A stretch of 64,000 nt of DNA from Callorhinus ursinus (Eukaryota; Chordata; Mammalia; Carnivora; Otariidae), in NCBI RefSeq assembly GCF_003265705.1, contig NW_020313005.1:20038797-20102796 (forward strand), given 5' to 3'. A model generated the notes under the pieces. The model worked only from the letters and a program-made list of their open reading frames with translations, was not told where the DNA came from and ran no database searches. Made by a program: the position numbers and the translations under genes. Below, piece after piece: positions 21,662 to 31,330 of this stretch (position 1 is its first letter; each line of letters opens with the position of its first letter).

Positions 21662-23232
21662 TCAGTCTGAGCCCATTCCCGCAAGGCCTATGAAGTCCTC
21701 TTTTTGGGGTTCTTCCTTGTAGCAGCTGGGCTTCTGAGCCTTTCCCTGGTTGGGACATTCATTTTTCCAATGCTCTTTTTCTTTACAGTAGGCACATTGA
21801 TCCCTTGCCAAAGGGGTTCTGGGCTTCCCCCCCTTTCGGTGGTTGGGGTCTCTCCATCCTTGTGTTGTCCTTTTCTTTCAGGGCAGTGGCAAGGAAGCTG
21901 ACTTTCTTTTTCATCTTTTTGTTGGCTTCCTGTTCTGCGGCGACCTCCCTGTTCATGTAGACCTTATTGACAATCTCTATTAGTTGGGTGATGTTCATTC
22001 CGGCAAAACCCACTAGTTTCTGAAGTTTTTTTTCCAGCTACAGAGGAGGTGTTTACCATCTGTTGGCTTTCCTGTGCCTTGGGGTCAAATGGAGTGTATT
22101 TTGTAGGCTTCACATAGTCTTTTGTAGTAGTCCCCAGGGGACTCCCCTGGTTGTTGAGTGACCGAGGATACCTTAGTCATGTTCATGGGTTTCTTAGCTC
22201 TTGCCCGGATTCCCCAGAGGAAGGCCTCCTGGTATCAGCGGATGTGGGCCTGTCCCTTGGTTGTGGTGAAGTCCCATACTGGGTGCTCTTCGGGTGTGGC
22301 CGTATTAGCCCAGGCAGCAGGGTCGATGGCTCCCGCTGGTGTGTGCTCTTTCAGGTACTGCCGTGCACCTTTCATTATTCTCCTCCTTTCCTCTGTGTTA
22401 AACAGGGTGCGGAGTAACTGTTGGCAGTCTTCCCAGGTTGGCCATTGAGTCTGGAAGAGGGATTCTATGAGGTCTACCATGGCCTGAGGTTTCTCAGAGT
22501 AGGATGGGATGTTGTGTTTCCAGGTGAGGAGGTCAGTGGTGGAGAAGGGCTGATAATACATCATGGAACGGCTGGGTTGGACCATCCCATCTTCATCGTG
22601 TCCCTCGGGTTCCCGCGTCTCTCGTACTGGCATTTGGAGGGTGCTTGCACCTGGCCTAGGGTGCAGCCTGGCTGCTGGTCCTGGAGAAAGTGGATCTTTT
22701 GGGCCTGGGGGCACCAGTGGATCCTCTGGGCCTGTGGGTGCTGGTGAAACTGATGGCGGCAGAGTGTCTGGAGCTGAAGGGCCAGGTGTAGACAGTCTTG
22801 GGGGTATGTACAGTGGGGGCAGGGTTGGTTCGTCCTCGGGATCTTTGGCTAGGATTTGTGGAGACTGGGGCTTTTGCTGATTTTCTTTAGGTCGCTTGGA
22901 TGAGGCGATTAACACCCTGGCCTGTCCCTGCCTATGGCAAGAGAATCACACCTAGCGAGAAAGGGTCTGAGCAATTCCTAGCCAGGAGTCAATGTATGGA
23001 AACTGGCCAGGGTGTCCTGGTTCTCCTGTTACAACTTGCCATACTCGACGAATCGTTGGGACATCCAATGTCCCTTCTGAAGGCCACCCGAATCAAAGGT
23101 GGGCCATTCCAATTCACATAGGGTTCTCAACTTGCCAGGGTTCATCCTGACTCCATAGTCTCCCAAAAACCCCTTCTTGAAATTTTTGATCATGGTCTCT
23201 AGAACTGTAGGTTTACTCTGCTCTGACCCCAT
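21662..23232 (-). pseudogene. gag: gag pseudogene (MA-p12-CA-NC)
   Basis: The ATG at 23232 gives MGSEQSK, with glycine 2 for myristoylation, and opens a matrix-like segment that stops at 23029. The next frame (22235-22915) carries a proline-rich p12-like region with the late-domain motif PPLY at 22808-22819 and the start of capsid. A TGA follows it. The major-homology-like region lies near 22110-22200 with another frame change. Nucleocapsid has one perfect CX2CX4HX4C knuckle at 21755-21796. The gag stop is a TGA at 21662-21664. Matrix, capsid, late capsid and NC lie in three different frames, so several indels have accumulated. Full length would be near 520 codons, usual for the family. Confidence 0.92.
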
Positions 23233-23703
23233 GGTGATGTCCCCGTGTGTGGTGGCACAGAGACAGACAAAGTGGGGGGTGCCTCCTGAGATGAGGAGAC
23301 CAATCAGATGCCCATCTGGCCATGTCCTGAAGGAACTTAGCCGTAGTGGTCTCAGCATTGTGACTTACGATCGGAAACTATTCCACTGCCACCACAGACT
23401 GTATGCTGTTCACCACAGAATCGCAGACAGACCCACTCAGATTTGGTAGGCTTCTGGGGACCTTAAGGGTGTCCGCTCGTGGAGTCACAGAATCAGTCCG
23501 CTTGAGCAAGCCAGGTCGGACTGCACATTCACTCACACATTCACTCCAGAAGTTATTACATTCCCTCCCTGGGAATCCCTACGTGTGAGACCTCTAAGAG
23601 GTCTCTGGGAGGTGATCAGGCTCCCCTTCCACCCCGGCGGGTGGGCCTGTCTGGGTCCCCGGGGGCCCCAGGCCTTACTGTAATCCGACATCGGAACCAG
23701 ATC

Positions 23704-23713
23704 CTCACCTGCC
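23704..23713 (-). promoter_or_regulatory. Candidate major splice donor in the proviral leader
   Basis: GGCAG|GTGAGG on the minus strand between the primer-binding site and gag matches the vertebrate donor consensus. The position, about 180 bp after the primer site, is usual for the donor that makes spliced env RNA. Inferred from sequence only. Confidence 0.5.
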
Positions 23714-23884
23714 AAGTCTCCTCGAGTCAGGCGGGAACAGCGGAGTGGGGCCAGCCCAAGGTGCCCGGGGCAGGAAACTGCCAAAAATTAGGGAGGGCGC
23801 GACTTCTCCGTTAGGATCCCTTGTTCCATCATGGCCCCGCCATTGCCCCAAATCGCTGGCAACAACGGGCCTGTGCGGTTGGGT

Positions 23885-23902
23885 TTCCCGGTGTGGGAAC
23901 CA
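23885..23902 (-). other. Primer-binding site, tRNA-Glu type
   Basis: Minus strand TGGTTCCCACACCGGGAA lies two bases after the 5' LTR. It matches the complement of the 3' end of mammalian tRNA-Glu (TTC) at 17 of 18 positions from my knowledge of that tRNA. The last base differs. Confidence 0.88.
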
Positions 23903-23904
23903 AA

Positions 23905-24235
23905 TGTTATGGAACCTGGACTGGATCGCCCCACGGAAGAACCAAGCGGCACTCGGAAATCTTGGAGGATAAGAGGTTTATTTATCGCGGGTGGGCTCAG
24001 AGGAGAGTGATCTCCAAAGGTCTGGGCTCCGAGCACAAACAAAGGGGCAATTTATACACTTCTACTGCCGCATACTTGGCACTGCTGGCGCATGCGCGAA
24101 GCAGGGCAGGGAGAAGGACCTGGACTGGTGTGCGCAGGGAGCAGAGCAGGGAGAACCAGGAAGTGCCCTGGGGCAAGGACTGGGACTCTCTCGCTGGCTC
24201 TGTCGGCCATCTTAGGACACAGGTTTTCCTTATCA
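23905..24235 (-). repeat. 5' LTR of the provirus (331 bp)
   Basis: On the minus strand it begins TGATAAGGAAAACCTGTGTC and ends GGTTCCATAACA. TATA box at 24049-24057 and poly(A) signal AATAAA at 23977-23982. It carries an extra 38 bp relative to the 3' LTR around 24100-24165, where a block like AGCAGAGCAGGGAGAA occurs twice in near-identical form. Confidence 0.93.
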
Positions 24236-24239
24236 ATGT
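24236..24239. repeat. Provirus target-site duplication, copy 2 (ATGT)
   Basis: Matches 15608-15611 exactly and closes the integration boundaries. Confidence 0.9.
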
Positions 24240-24519
24240 TATTTTCCAGAATGGATCTTTCATTACCCATTTACACTATGTTTCTTCCTTTCTATTTCTG
24301 CTTTAACATCTTGGCCTAGTTGCCATGAATTTTATTCTTAAACAGATGTAATATAAGCAGCCCTACCAGCACATCCCGTTGGCCTGGATATAGTATGAGT
24401 CAGTTTTTCTTGGTGCTCATCTCCACCTGTCTGAGTCCTGTTGTCTTTTTTCAATATCGTTTGTTTCTATTCTTACAATATTTCTTATCCTTAGCAAGTT
24501 ACTTAAACTTTCTGTCTCT
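24240..24519. other. Non-coding DNA, right flank of the provirus
   Basis: Continues the host sequence interrupted by the provirus. No gene or named repeat recognised. Confidence 0.45.
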
Positions 24520-24660
24520 CCATTTCAACAGTCTATAAAATGGGAATATTATAATAATAGTACTTACTTTACAGGTTGAGCATTAAGTGAGCTATAAAGT
24601 GCAAAGTGCTTGTCACGTGCCTGGCATACACTAAGGGCTAACATCCCATCTCCCTGACTT
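24520..24660. repeat. MIR SINE fragment
   Basis: Contains the MIR-like series 'tctataaaatgggaatattataataatagtact', 'gagcattaagtgagc', 'aaagtgcttgtcacgtgcctggcataca'. Ancient and diverged. Confidence 0.6.
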
Positions 24661-24869
24661 CTAAGTATTGGGTATCCGTGCAAGCAAGAGGTCCTTAGAC
24701 TTCTTCTCTACCTACATTTCTCTTGGTGATCTCATCCTCTATTGTAATGTTAATATCATTCACAAGCTGATGACTGTGAAATTTTAGACTTTAGTTTGAA
24801 CTTCTCTCCTACCCTCTGGACTTGTATTTCTTACCACTTACTTAACATTTCCACTGAGCACCCCATAGA

Positions 24870-25340
24870 CATCTCAAAGTTAATATGTTCAAAATTGACC
24901 TTCTGATCTCTAGTACCTTCCCTTCCATGAACTCACTCACCCTGTAGTCTTCACCATCATTGTTAATGGTAACACCACCCTTTTATTTGCTCAGGACAAA
25001 AGCATGGGAGTCATCCTTGACCTCACATTCAACTCAGTCCTTCAAAATAGAATCCAGAATCCTAGCACTTGTCATCACCTCCACTACCAAGTACTGCCAT
25101 CAATCACATGCATCATTGTAAATGCCTCCCAAATGGAGCCTCTACTTCTGTGCTCAGCCTTCACCCCTCACCCCCCACCAAGTCTATTCTCAATACAGTA
25201 GCGAGTGTGCTCTCATTAACATCTAAATGGAAACAATATCAGTCCTCTCCTGAAATCCCCCCAATGGCATTTCATGTCACTGGGAGAAAGATAAAGCCAG
25301 AGTCTTTACAAGATCCTGTATGATCTAACCCTAGCCACCT
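24870..25340 (+). repeat. LINE L2 fragment (RT C-terminal region)
   Basis: The frame starting at 25004 reads (M)GVILDLTF, which fits the 'GVILD' stretch near the C-terminus of L2-clade reverse transcriptases. Downstream 'ctattctcaatacagtagcgag' and 'atggcatttcatgtcactgggag' keep the same order as L2. It is not a host gene: frameshifts and stops break it. Confidence 0.6.
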
Positions 25341-25359
25341 CACTGAGGAATAGATGTGT

Positions 25360-26710
25360 AATTTTATAAAACTCTTCTGCATATATTGAGATGATCATAT
25401 GGCTTTTAAGAATCTATCAATATGGTAAATTATAGTGATTCATTTTTCAAATGTTAACCTAACTCTGTATTCCTAGTTTAAACTCCACATGATCATTATC
25501 TATTTTATATACTGGTGGATTCTACTTGCTAAAATGTTCTTCATTTTCTAGTTCTTAAATTAGCAGCTGAGAGCGTTAGAGACCTTTATGTTTTCTAATG
25601 TGGGCATTTAGTATTAAATTTTTCTCACCAAGTACTGCTTTATCTGCACCCCATTCTTTGCACATACTGGTTTTTTTTTTCACTCTCGTCCCATTCAAGT
25701 GTTTTCTAATTTCCCTTTTGATCTATTTTTACCCCATGGGTTATTTACAATTCCATTAGTTTCCAAATATTTGGGGATTTTCCAGAGAACTTTCTGTTAC
25801 TGATTTTGAATTTAATTCCATTGTGGTCAGAAAATGGTGACTTGAGTCCTTTTCAGTGTACTTATGGCCCAGAATATGATACACCATGGTAAATGTCGAC
25901 AAGAATGTGTGTTTTGGAATTGTTAGATGGTGTGTTCTATAAATGTCATTTAGGTCAACTTAGTTGAGAGTGTTGTTCAAATCTATATTCTTATTCATTT
26001 TCTGCCTATTTGTTCCATCAATTATTGAGAGAGGGGTGCTGAAATCTCCAAGTACAATATTAAACATTTTTGTTTCTCTTGAAATGCAGTCTTTTTTTCT
26101 TCATGTTTAAAGCCTTGTTTATTAGGGGAACAAACATTTAGGATTTGATGTAATCTTTATGAATCTTTACCACTGTGAAATGACCTTCATTATCCTGGTA
26201 CCATTCTTTGCTCCAAAATCTATTTTGTCTGATATTAATGTACTCACTTCAGCTTTACTTTGATTGGTGTTAGTATGGTATATCTTTTGTTATTTATTTA
26301 CTTTTGACTTATGTGTGTCTTTATGTTTAAAGTAGGTTTCTTGTGGGCAGTGTATAGTTGGGTATTTTTAATTCAATATGACAGTCTCTAATTGTCATAA
26401 CTGACAATCTTTTAACTGAATTGTTTGGACAACTTACACTTAATATATTTATTTATTTGGTTCGGCTTAAATCTATCATATTGCTATTTGTTTTTTGTTT
26501 ATCCTTTCCCCCCTCATTCCTTTTTTAATTTTCTGTCTTCTCATGAACTACTTTTTAGGACTCCACCTTATTTTCTCTGTTGACTACCAGCTTCAACTCT
26601 TTGTTGAATTATTTAATTTCTAAATTATCAGCAACTATATTTTCAAAATTCTACCTTTTCTTTTTTTATTCTCTCCCTCTGGGGTCCATTCACCAACCGT
26701 TGGTCTTTAG
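25360..26710 (-). repeat. Old LINE-1 ORF2 fragment
   Basis: Inverted L1 ORF2-like text: 'ccattgtggtcagaaaatggtg', 'gatggtgtgttctataaatgtca', 'gaaatctccaagtacaatatta', 'tgtctgatattaatgtactcacttcagcttt'. About 1.35 kb, from the central part of ORF2. No long frame survives. Confidence 0.7.
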
Positions 26711-27009
26711 AGTGTTTATTACTGGCAAGCATTGTTAAGTACATTGTTTAGTTCAGCTGACATTTTAAAATTAAGGCTTTCTCAATAAAAGAAGTAGTAC
26801 ATTGATTTAAATTCTGGCATAAGCTCCTTATCTCACAGTGGACTGGCCCTTTGTTCAGCACTGTTCTAGATAGTGCAGAAATAAGCACAGGGGCAGTTCC
26901 ATCTTGCCCAGGCCAGAAAAGCCTCTAAAGCTGGTGTGACCTGACTGAGCCTTCAAGATGACTGGCCATTTGTCAGCTGGATGAATAGGAAAGAACATTT
27001 CTGGTGTTA
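26711..27009. other. Non-coding DNA without recognised feature
   Basis: I see no gene or named repeat here. Confidence 0.4.
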
Positions 27010-27105
27010 TAATTTTCTTGAGGGCAGGGACCTTGTCTACTTCATCTTGGTGGCCTCAGAACAGTGCCTGAGACATAATAAATGCTAAATGGGTGCCTAT
27101 AAAGT
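27010..27105 (+). repeat. LINE L2 3' end fragment
   Basis: CTTGAGGGCAGGGACCTTGT followed by 'cagaacagtgcctgagacataataaatgctaaatggg' is the forward L2 3' terminal pattern. Confidence 0.65.
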
Positions 27106-27822
27106 TGAACTGAGCATATAGGGGGAATAACGTCAGAAAAAGGTCCGAGGAAGAGGGAAAGGTGTCTTACGGGAGGCTGCAAGTACCTGGAAGAGATGAT
27201 GAGAGAGAAATAGCAAAGAACTGGAGGTGGGAGGCCTTGTCAGACGTGGTAGGAGTTTCACACTTTCCCCTAAAACTTATCTAGGGTTGTTTGAAGGGTT
27301 TCAAGCATCGGAAGAAGCCTCTGAGTACACTATAATGTACTCAGTGTACTGTGATGGATGGTTCGGAGTACGCTACACAGGAGGCAGAGTGATGAGATCA
27401 GAGGCCCTTGCAGTAGTTCCTAGGGAATATGGTGAGAAGCTGAGTGAAGACTGGCTTCTCATTAGAGAGTAGTCATTTCTGCCTATAGACATGGACTTGG
27501 TGGAAATTCTCCTAGCTCTGCCCCCAGAGAACACTCAAAGGTGTTCGGTAGCAACCAGGAGCTTGCTCTCTCCTCCCAGACCCAGGGAGCCCATGCCTGC
27601 CCTGTTCTGGATGTTTGTGATGAAGGAGTGGACATCCCATGGGGGCATAGATGAAGGAGTGGACAACCCATGGGGGCATAGAGGAAGAGGAGGAGATGGT
27701 GTCATGGCCATTTTCTGCTGTTGGGAAGGAGACATCTCCCCAAAGAGTTTATGTTCACCCAACACAGTGTTTCTGGACAAAATGAAAGACAGCCAACCCT
27801 TATCATTCCGAGAGCTCTTTTC
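27106..27822. other. Low-repeat non-coding DNA
   Basis: Frames of 62-134 codons overlap on both strands but contain nothing recognisable. A two-copy tandem duplication lies at 27619-27680. Confidence 0.4.
27619..27680. repeat. Two-copy 31-bp tandem duplication
   Basis: The unit begins GATGAAGGAGTGGACATCCC. Copies at 27619-27649 and 27650-27680 differ at one base by my reading. It is in a low-repeat region and is probably variable in length between individuals. Confidence 0.88.
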
Positions 27823-27855
27823 TTTCTTTCTTTCTTTGAGTTTTTCCTATGGTAT

Positions 27856-27887
<32 letters not shown>

Positions 27888-27896
27888 TTAATTAAT
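27823..27896. repeat. (TTTC)n and (TTTA)n microsatellites
   Basis: A short TTTC tract at about 27823-27837 and a TATT/TTTA tract at about 27853-27896. Confidence 0.9.
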
Positions 27897-28671
27897 TTAT
27901 GTTCAGTTAGCCTTTCTGACACAGAAGTCATTGTAGCCCCAAACACTTCTTCACCAGAGAATTAGAAAGTGTATTTCCTACTCTCATACCCTGGGGCCCT
28001 CCCCTACACCTCCCCATCTCCCTCACATTCAGCTTCCATAACACTACAGGATGTGAATCTCATTTACAAATTCCTTCCGCCCCCACCCCGCAAGCTTGGT
28101 TATTTCTGAAGCTGCTGCAGTGTGAGGGAAACACTGTCTGGTTCACAAAGTTTGCCATAGACAGAAAGGGAAAGAGACACAATACCGATGATGGTAATAA
28201 TAGAGAAAACACAACCAGGAGGAAAATTGCCTAACATAATCAGTTAAATGTGTATGTGTGTGTCTTTAACTTCAGCATCAGTACAAATGGGGAAGCTATA
28301 GATGCAAACAGGTGCATTTACAATTCATTTTCTAGATGAACAACTGGCCCCTGGCCAAATTCCCGCTGTTCTCAATAACAGACAAACCCAAACTTCTCCA
28401 AAGGCTCAGTCTTTCCTACCATATCTTGCATCCTGCTATCACTCTCTTCCCCCCCCAAATCTCCAGGGATTTGAAAGAGAAAAGAAAAAAAAACATGAAA
28501 AGATTTATTCACTTCGTCTTGATTGATTATTTTTAATTCTATGGGAAAGAGGGATGAAAAAAATCAATAGAGTTAGCTGAAGTTACATAATGGATAATGA
28601 GTGTCCAATTACAGGATGTTTCCCTTTATAAATAGATTTATTATTATCACCAAAAGGTATTAAGTTTGATG
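27897..28671. other. Low-repeat AT-rich non-coding DNA
   Basis: No gene or recognised repeat. Two short frames at 28302-28536 overlap each other and look random. Confidence 0.4.
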
Positions 28672-28998
28672 CTCTAGAGAGCAGTGCTGTCCAACAGGAA
28701 TATAAAGTGAGCCATCTTCATAATTTAAAATTTTCTAGTGGCCTTATTTAAAAAGTAAAAAGAAACAGGAGAAATTAATTTTAATGCCACATTTTAACCC
28801 ATTATATAAAAAGTATTATCATTTCAACATGCTATTAATATAAAAATTATTGATGACATAGTTTACATAGTAAGTCTAATATATCTGGTGTGTATTTCAT
28901 GTTTATAGCACATCTCAGTTAGGACTAACTGTAGTTCAAGGGCTCAGTAGACACATGTGACCAGTGGCTACCATATTAAAAAGTGCAGCTCTAAAGAT
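28672..28998 (+). mobile_element. Probable hAT-type non-autonomous DNA transposon fossil
   Basis: The left end CAGTGCTGTCCAACAGGAAT and the right end 'ttaaaaagtgcag' fit degraded terminal inverted repeats of a common mammalian hAT family. Similar 8-mers CTCTAGAG (28672) and CTCTAAAG (28991) lie near the two ends as a possible target duplication, although the left one is offset by two bases. The inside is AT-rich and has no transposase. Confidence 0.5.
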
Positions 28999-29142
28999 TC
29001 TTGGATAACTGACTTCTTCAAAGGGTTGTAACTCAGGGCTTAAGGAACCTGGACTTGATTTCCTATGGCTTTATTCAACAACTGCATATACGGTTCTAGT
29101 AGGACAAGGGTGGGATGAAGTGAGAAGAAAAGGAGGAAGGAG

Positions 29143-29349
29143 GGGGCGCCTGGGTGGCTCAGTTGGTTGAGCGTCTGCCTTAGGCTCAGGTCATGATCCC
29201 AGGGTCCTGGGATAGAGCCCTGCATCGCATCGGGCTCCTGCTCAGGGGAGAACCTGCTTCTCTTCCTCTGTCCCTTCCCGCCCCCAATCCCCCAACACAT
29301 GCTCTCTGTTTTTCAAAATAAATAAATAAAATCTTAAGAAAAAAAAAAG
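29143..29349 (+). mobile_element. CAN SINE
   Basis: Forward SINE with GGGGGCGCCTGGGTGGCTCA head, CT-rich middle, AAATAAATAAATAAAATCTT tail and A-run. AAGGAGGAAG-type sequence lies on both sides and is the likely target duplication. Confidence 0.92.
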
Positions 29350-30055
29350 AAGGAGGAAGAAGATACTGAGCCCAACTCATCTAACCCCCAGGGGTTACTG
29401 TTGTTAACCGCAAACTACAAGAACCTGATGCCACAGGTGCCATGGAGCCAAAGTCTAGAAAAAAGAAGCCTAGAGGCAATGGGGCAGATAAGGCCCAACT
29501 CATAGTCCCACTTGTGGCCCTGTAGCACTCTTCTTAGCTAATTCTCAGAACTTTCTAGTTCATGTTCCCTGCTGTTGGTCTATAATGATCCTTAAGAAGA
29601 ATTTATAGCCCCATAGAAGATGAGAGCTAGGAGAGGCTTTAGAGGTCCTTTGGTGCAACTTCCTCATTTTACAGTTGAGGACAATGAGATCTAGAACGTC
29701 AAAGACTTGCCAGAGGGGACATAGCTGCTGGAAGCAGAGCCTCTCTTTGCCTTGAGAAAGAGGCTGATATCTGTTCCCATGCACCAGAGAGATACAAGAA
29801 TGTGCTCAGTTGGAGCAAATCATAGTCCTTGTAGGGCCCAGTGCACCCAGGAAAAGGCAAATCTTGTCATTAGTGCAGGTTGGATTAATGCACCTGGATG
29901 TCCTATCCTGAGAAATCCTGAGTATCCTGAGAAACTCTCAGGGTAAAAATCGAGTGTTAGGAACATTGACCAGGGAAGATGGGCAAATGCTAGGAGACAG
30001 AGGCACTTAACACCCTCCCCTCCTAGTGTCCTGCACTGACCAAAGGTCAGAAAGG
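29350..30055. other. Low-repeat non-coding DNA with a MIR-like patch
   Basis: A stretch around 29590-29740 ('ggtgcaacttcctcattttacagttgaggacaatgagatctag') is MIR-like. The rest has no recognised feature. Confidence 0.45.
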
Positions 30056-30845
30056 TTCAAATAAAAGACAAGTTGTCAGATTTGTTAGATAGCAGGACCC
30101 AAGTTATATCCTGCCTACAGGAAATGTACTCAAATACAAAGAAAGGGCCCTCAAATATAAAGAAAAAAAGTTTACTGAAATCAAGATCCCAAAGAGATAC
30201 CTGCACCCCTATGTTCCCTACAACATTATTCACAGTAGCCAAGACATGAAAGCAAACTAATGTCCATTGAAGGAAGAATGGACGGTGAAAATGTAGTATA
30301 TACATGTAATATACAATATTATTCAGCCTTAAAAAAGAAGGAAACCCTGTCATTTGTGACAACATGGATGAAACTGGAGGACATTATGCTAAGTGTAACA
30401 AGCCAGACACAGAAGGACAAATACTGCATGATATTATGTACATGAGGAGTCTAAAATAATCAAACTCGTAGAAGCAGAGAGTAAAATGGTGGTTGCCAGA
30501 GCCTCTGGGGGTGGAAAGGGGGGAGGAGGAAACAGGCAGGTATTAGTCAAAGGATATAGTTTCACTTATATAAGATGAACAGCACCTAGAGACCTACTGT
30601 ACAGCACAGAGCCTACAGTTCATACTCTATACTTAAAATTCGCTTAGAGAGTAGATCTTAGGTTAAGTGTTCTTACCACAGAATAATAATAATAATAAGG
30701 AGGGCAGGAGAAAAGCTGGAGTTGATAGATACGTTTATGGCACGGACTGTGGTGATGGTTTCACGAGTGTAAACTTATTTCCAAACTCATCAAAAGTTGT
30801 ATACATGAAATATGTACACTTTTAATATGCCGATCATAGCTCAAT
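30056..30845 (+). repeat. Old LINE-1 3' end
   Basis: Forward L1 text: 'attattcacagtagccaagacatgaaagcaa', 'aacatggatgaaactggaggacattatgctaag', 'gtggttgccagagcctctggggg', then an L1 3' UTR with 'gatggtttcacgagtgtaa'. It is truncated upstream and interrupted at its right end by SINEs. Confidence 0.8.
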
Positions 30846-30852
30846 ATAATGT

Positions 30853-31071
30853 TTTTATTTATTTTTATTTTTTAAAGATTTTATTATTTATTTATTTATT
30901 TGAGAGAGAGAGTGCACGTGCTTGCGAGCAGGGGGTGGAGCAGAGGGAGAGGGAAAGCGGGCTCTGCACTGAGTGTGGAGCCCGATGTGGGCTCGATCCC
31001 ATGACACTGAGATCATGACCTGAACTAAAATCAAGAGTTGGGTGTTTAACCAACTTTGCCACTCAGGCCCC
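30853..31071 (-). mobile_element. CAN SINE
   Basis: Inverted SINE with T-rich tail, GA-rich tract and GCCACTCAGGCCCCC head (diverged). Target duplication CAATATAATGTT at about 30841-30852 and 31072-31083. Confidence 0.88.
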
Positions 31072-31095
31072 CAATATAATGTTATTTTTAAAAAG

Positions 31096-31220
31096 GAGGC
31101 CTTTGGATGGCTCAGCTGGTTGAGTGACCGACTCTTGGTCTGAGCTTGGGTTGTGATCTTCTGGGGTCATGAAGTCAAGCCCCGGATCAGGCTCTGCGCT
31201 CAGCAGGGAGTCTTCTTGGG

Positions 31221-31256
<36 letters not shown>

Positions 31257-31330
31257 ACTGCCCCTCCTCCTGCTCACACACACACACACACACTCTCTCT
31301 CTCGAATAAATAAATAAAACTTTTAAAAAA
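31096..31330 (+). mobile_element. CAN SINE with expanded CT/CA tract
   Basis: Forward SINE with a diverged head (GAGGCCTTTGGATGGCTCAG), a long (TC)n run near 31226-31255 and a (CA)n run near 31276-31292, then CGAATAAATAAATAAAAC. It stands head-away from the inverted SINE just upstream, separated by only about 24 bp. Confidence 0.85.

Larger units (their letters stand above)
15612..24235 (-). mobile_element. Complete but defective class I (gammaretrovirus-like) provirus
   Basis: An 8.6-kb provirus in order on the minus strand: 5' LTR, tRNA-Glu primer-binding site, leader with a splice-donor-like AG|GTGAG near 23708, gag, pro-pol, env, polypurine tract, 3' LTR. It is bounded by TG...CA LTR termini and a 4-bp duplication. 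The single CCHC knuckle, YVDD reverse transcriptase, pol preceding a separate env, CWIC in SU and CX6CC in TM place it with gammaretrovirus-like class I elements. The tRNA-Glu primer resembles ERV-E groups. All genes carry stops and frameshifts. One CAN SINE is nested in env. LTRs differ at roughly 20 of about 285 aligned positions by hand count. Confidence 0.95.
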
